Source: Brassica napus (Eukaryota > Streptophyta > Magnoliopsida > Brassicales > Brassicaceae). Taken from it: a DNA stretch of 64,000 nt. The DNA is taken from NCBI RefSeq assembly GCF_020379485.1, contig NC_063449.1, positions 36,143,473-36,207,472 on the forward strand. Direction: 5' to 3'. Below, piece after piece: positions 58,268 through 64,000 of this stretch. Position 1 is the first letter of the stretch, and each line of letters begins with the position of its first letter. The position numbers were made by a program, and so were the translations under genes. The notes under the pieces were generated by a model. The model was not told the origin of the DNA. It ran no database searches and saw nothing but the letters and a program-made list of their open reading frames with translations.

Positions 58268-61062
58268 GGATAAACACAGAGATTTGATTTATAGTAAACA
58301 AAGCATCCCATCAAGAGAGAGGGTTGTATGTAAAAAATATGGAAGCAACAAACAACTTTCCAAATGTCTAGGCATTTCCTCATTATTTTCTTCATCCCGC
58401 TAACCTCTTTGCTCCAAGTCTCCAGCTTCTGTTTTTCTGTCATCTCATACTCAGTGTCCATCTCCAAATATAAGGGCTCGATCAACTTCTCCTGACACAC
58501 TCTTTCTGTGTTCTTCTTTTGGCCTGTTGATGACAGAGATTTGAAGAACAACTCAACGCATTTATCCCTTTTCACACAAAGCTTCTCTGTCCTTGGTTCT
58601 CTTCGAAGCTTCACTCTCTTGCCGCTTAGGAGGATCTTGTGTTGTCCCTGTTGCTTTAGCTTACACTAGTTCTGCCCAGAAGATCTCTTATTGCTATTTT
58701 CGTGTACTGCCTCAGGATCATTGTGCTCAGCATCACCTGGAGGTGAAGCAGATTCCATAATTTGGTTTTCAAGAATGTGTAATAAGAACACAAAACCGCA
58801 TAAGCTCTTGGAACTCGCCTTCTTCCCAGCTGTCATTCTGGGTGGAGACATCATCTCTAAACAACCTAGTCCATTGCTCATCACTTTCTGTCTGAATTTA
58901 GCTCTCTTCCCGCTTGTGAGAAACTGTTTCCTCATGAGATTCACCAGGTTGACCACATATTTTTCAGAAAAACTCACTTTATTCCTAGCCGTATGCTTTT
59001 TCTTGTATTTATCTCCAGCTTTATGCTTCTCCCACTCCATCAGTAGCTTCTTCAATTCTATTGAACCAAGCGAGAACTTAATTCCATACTCCACTGTAGA
59101 TTTTGCTCTCTTTCCAAATTACTTATGAAGCAACTTGAGTATCTTATCCCTGACCAAACTGACTTTCGTATCCTCACCTATCAACGTTGTTAGTTCAAGT
59201 TTTTGCAGCAAAGCCTCGTCATATCTTTGACGGCCATCTCCATTGCCGTCTAGCAGCTCATCAACCAAAACACAGAAGCACTTCACTAGTTTATATCCTT
59301 TCATTCTCCAGCTGCTTTGAATTGTGAAGTCTCTCTTTGTATGTAGCAGAGAGTAGAGAGAATTACTTTTCCCCTGTGATACTTTCCTATAGTCCTTCTT
59401 TGCTTTACTCCCTTTCATGAGCTCTCCTCGAAACCTAGTTCCCTTCCACAAACAGTACTGCTTTTTGACCCGTTCTTTCTTCCATCCCAACAAGACAGTC
59501 GCCCATATTGTTGTCGCAAGCAAGAGGAGCTTACCACAACCCAGACGTTGATGTGTCGTCTTTGTCTTCTCCCTCATGGTTTCTATCAACATAGCTAGAC
59601 CCTGTAGCTTAAGCCTTTTTCTCTGCTTTTTTTGCTCCTGTTTGAGCATTTGCTTCGACCATTCTTCTAACTTCTTCAGAATCCTCCCAAGTCTCCTTAT
59701 CAAATGAGCAAATTCCAGCTCATGCTTAAACTCCAGCTCAGGACTATTAGGCTTGGTTGTCTTCCTCTTATCAACAAAAAGCAACTTCACACAAGATCTT
59801 ACAATACCATATAATTGATGCCTCTTGTCAGATCTCAAGTAAGATATCTTATCACCATCAATCTTCCTAGACAGTGTCTGCTCAAGATTAGGGTTCCCAC
59901 TAAAAGACTTATGGTTACCTAAAAGCACATCTCTACTCTTCTTGTTTCTGTTATGGCGCTTGTATTTGAACTTAAGTTTTTTCCCTGTGACAAGTTGTCT
60001 CTTAACTCCGTTATCACCCCTCACCAGTCCTGCTTTCATCAACCCATGAGTGTCCTCAATGCTCTTCTCATCAATCTCCACTCTCATTTTTCCTGTCTTC
60101 TTCTTCTTGAATCCTAGAAGCCATTTCCGGTTGAGCATTTGATGAACGTAAATCAATTGACAATTTCCAGATTTCATTCTCTTCATATTTACCCTTTTCT
60201 CTGAGTCACAGACCCCAAGTATCCTCTTCTTAATCTTCATTTTAACTTTCTTTCCTCTCAGAAACATTTTATCGAGCATGTGGCATGCATACGAGTTCAT
60301 CACAGCCTCCATTTGTTCTCCTCTCTCACGTTGATGCTTATCACATCTGTTTGAATCAACAAAAGTAAACCAAGGTTCCTCACAGTCAACAGAATTATAA
60401 CCATTCCCTTCAAGTTCCAAACCCTTCCCTAAACCATTTTCAATCCCCACAAGAGGTATCTTCCACCTCTTCTTCTTCTTCCTCGCTTTATCTCTTTTCT
60501 TAACCTATGGAACTTTCTTGAACAGATCTATCATGGTCGCTGGTGATTCTTCTTCTTCTGCAACATTCTCACATGTCACTACGTGAATCGCCTCCTCAAA
60601 CAAGAACACATAATTCTCGTTCTTATCCTCCAGCTTTGTCACTGGCGGGTTCAACCTCACATAGCCCGTCATGCCTCGTGTCTCTTCCAACTCGTCCATC
60701 GAGATACCAGTCTCCCCAGCAACTTCGATCAATGGCTTCTCAAACCACTCCAGGTTTGAAGATCTGCTCATCCGCTCTTGGACAACCATGGCCGGCTCTC
60801 AGAACGTCTCTGTGTTCCTTTCCGGCTGTTGCTCCACAACCAACGGTGTCAGCTTCCTCATACACTGTTGTGATTGATCCATAACTTGATCCATTGCATA
60901 AGATCCAGAAGTTATCGGCCCTGCCTCTCGCCTATCCTTTTTCCCGGTCTGATCTTCCTTCCTCAGATCGAGTTTCTCAAACCCCATGGCCATCATCCTC
61001 ATCATCTCGTTCATCATCTCGATCATGTGATCTCCCATGGATTCGATCTTCTCTTCAATCAT
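58207..61062 (-). pseudogene. Lysine-rich ORF of the retroelement, four in-frame stops
   Basis: The first in-frame Met after the primer site is at 61062. N-terminal part: a helical, Met-rich, Gag-like segment (MIEEKIESMGDHMIEMMNEM) and an acidic region (ETRGMTGYVRLNPPV, LFEEAIHVVT). The remaining roughly 600 codons are extremely rich in Lys and Arg, with recurring phrases such as SGKRVKL, LVTGKKLKFKYKR, LRGKKVKMKIKKR and TSGKRAKFRQK, which look like diverged repeats of a GKK/RxK(L/F) motif. The last about 20 codons run into the MITE and are not original. I do not recognise the family. The absence of frameshifts over nearly 1,000 codons implies it was a real long protein until recently. Confidence 0.55.
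58289..58343. repeat. Direct duplication flanking the hAT-type MITE, right copy
   Basis: Partner of 57556-57607. Confidence 0.65.
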
Positions 61063-61146
61063 TGTGATTCTTTTGGCTCTGTCAACCCAGTCTTCATCGC
61101 CAACACCCTTTTGTTCCCCGATCGCTGCTTGCTCTGATACCAAGTT
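58344..61146 (-). mobile_element. Degenerate LTR-type retroelement with lysine-rich ORF and no recognisable Pol
   Basis: On the minus strand an exact tRNA-iMet primer site TGGTATCAGAGC (61131-61142) is followed by one very long reading frame (about 61170 to 58207), interrupted only by four in-frame stops: near 60799 (TGA), 60505 (TAG), 59119 (TAA) and 58666 (TAG). No RT, integrase, RNase H or protease motif is visible. The sequence right of the primer site, with transcript-like features, should be an LTR, but no matching second LTR is found to the left. It may be a non-autonomous LTR-element derivative that lost its 3' end. Confidence 0.55.
61131..61142 (-). promoter_or_regulatory. Primer-binding site (tRNA-iMet type)
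   Basis: TGGTATCAGAGC on the minus strand, complementary to the 3' end of initiator tRNA-Met. The same site is used by the copia element at 30373-34981. Confidence 0.8.
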
Positions 61147-61700
61147 TGTTACGAGTAGATGTGAAAACAATGATCTAAAGATGAAATACTGATTGTACTG
61201 AGAGAAATAGTGATTTTACAAGAGAAACCGATTACAAATCCATCTCTCTAAGATCTCTCTACATCTCTCTCCCTGATTATTCACTCAAACTCTAGATCAC
61301 CTTTCTCTCTAGAAAACTACAGCTTAAATAGAAAGAGTAAGCAGCAAGTTGGAGAGAAGCCAGCTCAGCATCTTCCCATGTGACACGTTATGTTCTCACG
61401 TGCGTTGCTCACGTGAATGCCACCTCTTCCCCTCATACGCATCATCTCCATTGCCTACCTACTACAACTTATATATCATAGAAGAGTTTCTGCACAAAGA
61501 CGCAATGAACAAGCAACTCTGACGACGCACAAAAACTATGCTCAAAGTCATCTCTTTTTCATCAAACCCCAAACCGGGAAATACGAAACAATCTTCATTC
61601 TACTCTCTGCCATGCATCTCCCTCTCTTTCTGCTGTTTTGGCTACCAGTTGCATTTCACTCAGCAGCAGCAGCCTATTCCACGCATTTAGTTTAGCTTCC
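61147..61700 (-). repeat. Putative 5' LTR/leader of the Lys-rich retroelement
   Basis: On the minus strand the sequence upstream of the primer site has a TATTTAAG promoter-like word near 61325 and ends CTCGTAACA close to the primer site. The CTCTCT-rich stretch near 61250-61310 is UTR-like. The outer boundary and a second LTR copy could not be found, so the extent is approximate. Confidence 0.35.
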
Positions 61701-61906
61701 CCATTGTTTTTTAAACAATATAACTTGCTAATTAAGTATGAGATATGGATCTTTAGTCTGGAGATTTCTTCCACATCTTCCAAATCAAGTCCTTCTACTG
61801 AGTGTGAGTAAGCCCTGGCTTCTCCTCCTTCAACCTTGGTATTTCCGCTTCTTCAAACGCCTATACGGTATAGGCTATAGCACTTCTTGATGCTCATCAT
61901 GAGTAT

Positions 61907-63981
61907 ATGGACATGAATGAGGAGGATGCTGAATTTGATGAAGTCTTGATGGAACCAAAAGCAGAAAATCAAGCAACTGCAGCGACACAAGCAACTAAAC
62001 CTCAACGTAAGCGTCGAAAAACCTCAACTATTTGGAATGATTTTGTATTAGTGGGGATAGAAGAGGGTGGAAAAGAAAGGGCTAAGTGCATTCACTGTGA
62101 TTCAAAATTAGTGTATAATAGTAAGACTCATGGTACAAATCAGTTGAAGCGACACTTAGAGGGTTGTTCTAAGATGCCTAAGAAGGTAGATAAGCGTGTG
62201 TATGATCATAAGGTAGATCGTGAGATGGTTACTGGAGCTATCATCTACCATGATCTACCATTTCGATATGTGGAATACGAGAAGGTTAGAGCAAGAGATA
62301 GGTATTTAAATCCTGATTGTCAACACATATGTAGACAGACTATTGCCCTTGATGTTTACAGGAGATATGAAATAGAGAAAGAGAAGTTGAAGGGGATGTT
62401 TGTGAAGCATCGTGGCAGGTTTTGTCTCACCGCTGATTTATGGGTAGCTCAGCCTCAGAATATGGGATTATATCTGCTTAAATGGCCATTACATTGATGA
62501 TGGTTGGAGATTGAACAGTAAGATCTTAGAGTCTTTGAAGGAATGGGGTTTAGAGAAGAAGATTTTCTCGATTACTCTAGACAATGCCACAAACAACAAT
62601 AGTATGTTGAGAATTCTCAAGGGAAAGCTTCAGATGACAAGTGGAATCGATGGAGATCTGTTGTGTGATGGCAAGCACCTACATGTGAGATGTTGTGCTC
62701 ACATTTTGAGCCTCATAGTTAAAAATGGCTTGGAGTTAGCAAATAGTCTTCCGCATAACATTCGAGAGAGTGTCAGATATGTGAAAGCATCGCCACAAAG
62801 GAAAGAAGCATTTGCAGCATGTGTAGAGAGAGTAGGAATTAGAGGTGGAGTTGGATTATTACTTGATGTTCCTATTCGCTGGAACTCTACATACGAGATG
62901 CTGGTCAGAGCTCTCAAGTTTAAGGACGAATTTGCTAGCATGGAGTGGTATGATCCGAACTATAAGACGTTGCCTTCAGTGGATGAGTGGAACCGTGGAA
63001 CAAAGATCTGTGCATTGTTGAAGTCGTTCAGTGTTATGGCAACCGACTTTTCAGGTTCAAAGTATCCCACTTCTAATATCTACTCCACACAAGTATGGAG
63101 TATAAAATTGTTATTGGAGAAATATTCTATTTGTGATGATCTTGGGGCGAGAGAAATGGCCAGAGACATGCAAGTTAAGGTTGATAAATACTGGAAAGAT
63201 TATTGTGTAATATTGGCTATGGGAGCAGCTCTAGATCCAAGAATAAAGATTGATATGCTGGAAGCTGCTTATAAAGAAGTGGATCCGACTACTGCAAGCT
63301 TAAAGACTGAAAAACTCAAGAAAAGTTTGAGTGATCTCTATAAAAACTATCAGAAATAGTCTCAAACAAGTTCTTCAGGTGGTTCACTTACGCCAACTCC
63401 ACATGAGATTGTCACAGAATCTCCACTTGAAGATGATTACTATAATGTAAGTAACTTAATATAATTTTAGGTAATCTCAGTCATTCATTATCTTGAAATT
63501 GACAATTTTGGTATAAATGTTCATAATGTAAGATTTTTTTGAGTTGGAAAAGAGCATTGGAGGTGGAGCTAGTGATCCAAAGACACATTTGGACATCTAC
63601 TTGGAAGAGCCAAGGCTAAATATGAGGGCTAACTTAAATTTGGATGTCTTGAGTTATTGAAAAGAGAATCAATATCGATTTGGGGATTTAGCATCTATGG
63701 CCAGAGACATCCTCAGCATTCCGATCACCACAGTAGCTTCTGAGTCTGCCTTTAGCATTGGATCCCGGGTTTTAACTCCTTACCGAAACCGCCTCTTACC
63801 TAAAAATGTCCAAGCTCTTCTTTGCACTAGGAATTTGCTGCGTGGTTTTGCTGAATTCCAAGGTAAAAAGCTTAAAAATACCATTTATGACTATTTTTTT
63901 GTAACTGATTCATATTATATTTTGTAGGTACAATTGAAGACCTCTTTGATGAAAATGAAGATGTTCAAAAAGAAAACAAGT
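61907..63981 (+). pseudogene. hAT transposase (BED finger, RICESLEEPER-like), degenerate
   Basis: Piece 1 (61907-62497) carries a BED-type zinc finger (AKCIHCDSKLVYN...QLKRHLEGC) and the start of the hAT core (FCLTADLW). Piece 2 (62511-63359) carries KIFSITLDNATNN, HVRCCAHILSLIVK and DVPIRWNSTYEML. Piece 3 (63425-63981, with two likely introns) carries the C-terminal dimerisation domain ([20 protein letters not shown], ending DLFDENED). Breaks: a frameshift near 62480 with loss of some residues before LESLKEWG, a TAG at 63357-63359 in NYQK, and a TGA near 63657 where Trp is expected (LSYWKENQ). It is a former cut-and-paste transposase, now inactive. The terminal repeats of the element were not found; the right one would lie beyond the window. 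Confidence 0.85.
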
Positions 63982-64000
63982 AGTTCAGGAATGGAGTCTT

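Noticed and set aside
58691..59128. 145-codon plus-strand frame with hydrophobic segments
   Set aside because: It is the antisense of the Lys-rich frame; the minus strand stays open over a far longer distance in one frame.
60543..60884. 113-codon plus-strand Ser/Pro-rich frame
   Set aside because: Antisense shadow of the Gag-like start of the Lys-rich retroelement.

Overview
This is a nuclear, transposon-rich but genic stretch of a plant genome. The genes have short exons with GT-AG introns, the spacers are AT-rich, and the transposon families are Brassicaceae-like (CACTA ends, a CACTA-captured ATHILA ORF-1, Stowaway MITEs, Helitrons, a TRIM). Five genes match, in order, my recollection of a stretch of Arabidopsis thaliana chromosome 1: a CRK/RLCK-like kinase (At1g70740), a PMEI-domain protein (At1g70720), the GH9 endoglucanase CEL1 (At1g70710), JAZ9/TIFY7 (At1g70700) and a caleosin/peroxygenase (At1g70680/70670). 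The locus numbers are from memory. A Brassica-type genome is the best guess. Genes I expect between these (cytosolic phosphoglucomutase, the PDLP5-like gene) are not seen, which fits post-polyploidy gene loss.

Layout. 1-5.5 kb: a possible retroposon, then a Helitron (1934-4697) carrying a decayed RPA70-like gene. 5.6-7.2 kb: kinase gene. 7.6-17.2 kb: a repeat field with a short Helitron, two truncated LINE tails, a retroposon with a 13-bp target duplication, a MITE filled with telomere-like repeats, an element made of degenerate GGGTC/CCCGA words, a split duplication, and an unidentified decayed multi-exon gene on the minus strand. 17568-27238: a complete CACTA (En/Spm) element with 15-bp terminal inverted repeats and a 3-bp AAT target duplication. 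It holds an apparently intact seven-coding-exon TNPA-type gene, a broken TNP2-type transposase and a captured ATHILA ORF-1-like gene. 27.7-28.4 kb: PMEI gene. 28.5-35 kb: TRIM, Stowaway MITE and a Ty1/copia element. 36-41 kb: tandem repeats and a DUF1985 remnant. 41.9-51.0 kb: CEL1, JAZ9 and caleosin. 54.1-54.7 kb: a second, inverted copy of the short Helitron. 55.7-57.3 kb: a MAK16 gene with a one-base frameshift. 57.7-61.1 kb: a hAT-type MITE and a degenerate retroelement with a tRNA-Met-type primer site and one long lysine-rich frame. 61.9-64 kb: a degenerate hAT transposase running to the window end.

The host genes form no shared pathway. PMEI and CEL1 both act on the cell wall, and JAZ9 is a jasmonate repressor with a G-box upstream. 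MAK16 serves 60S ribosome assembly and has the telo-box plus site II promoter layout typical of that class. The most informative mobile-element features are the chimeric CACTA, the Lys-rich retroelement without a recognisable polymerase, the TRIM, the copia LTRs with TAT...ATA ends, and the inverted Helitron pair that brackets the gene block.
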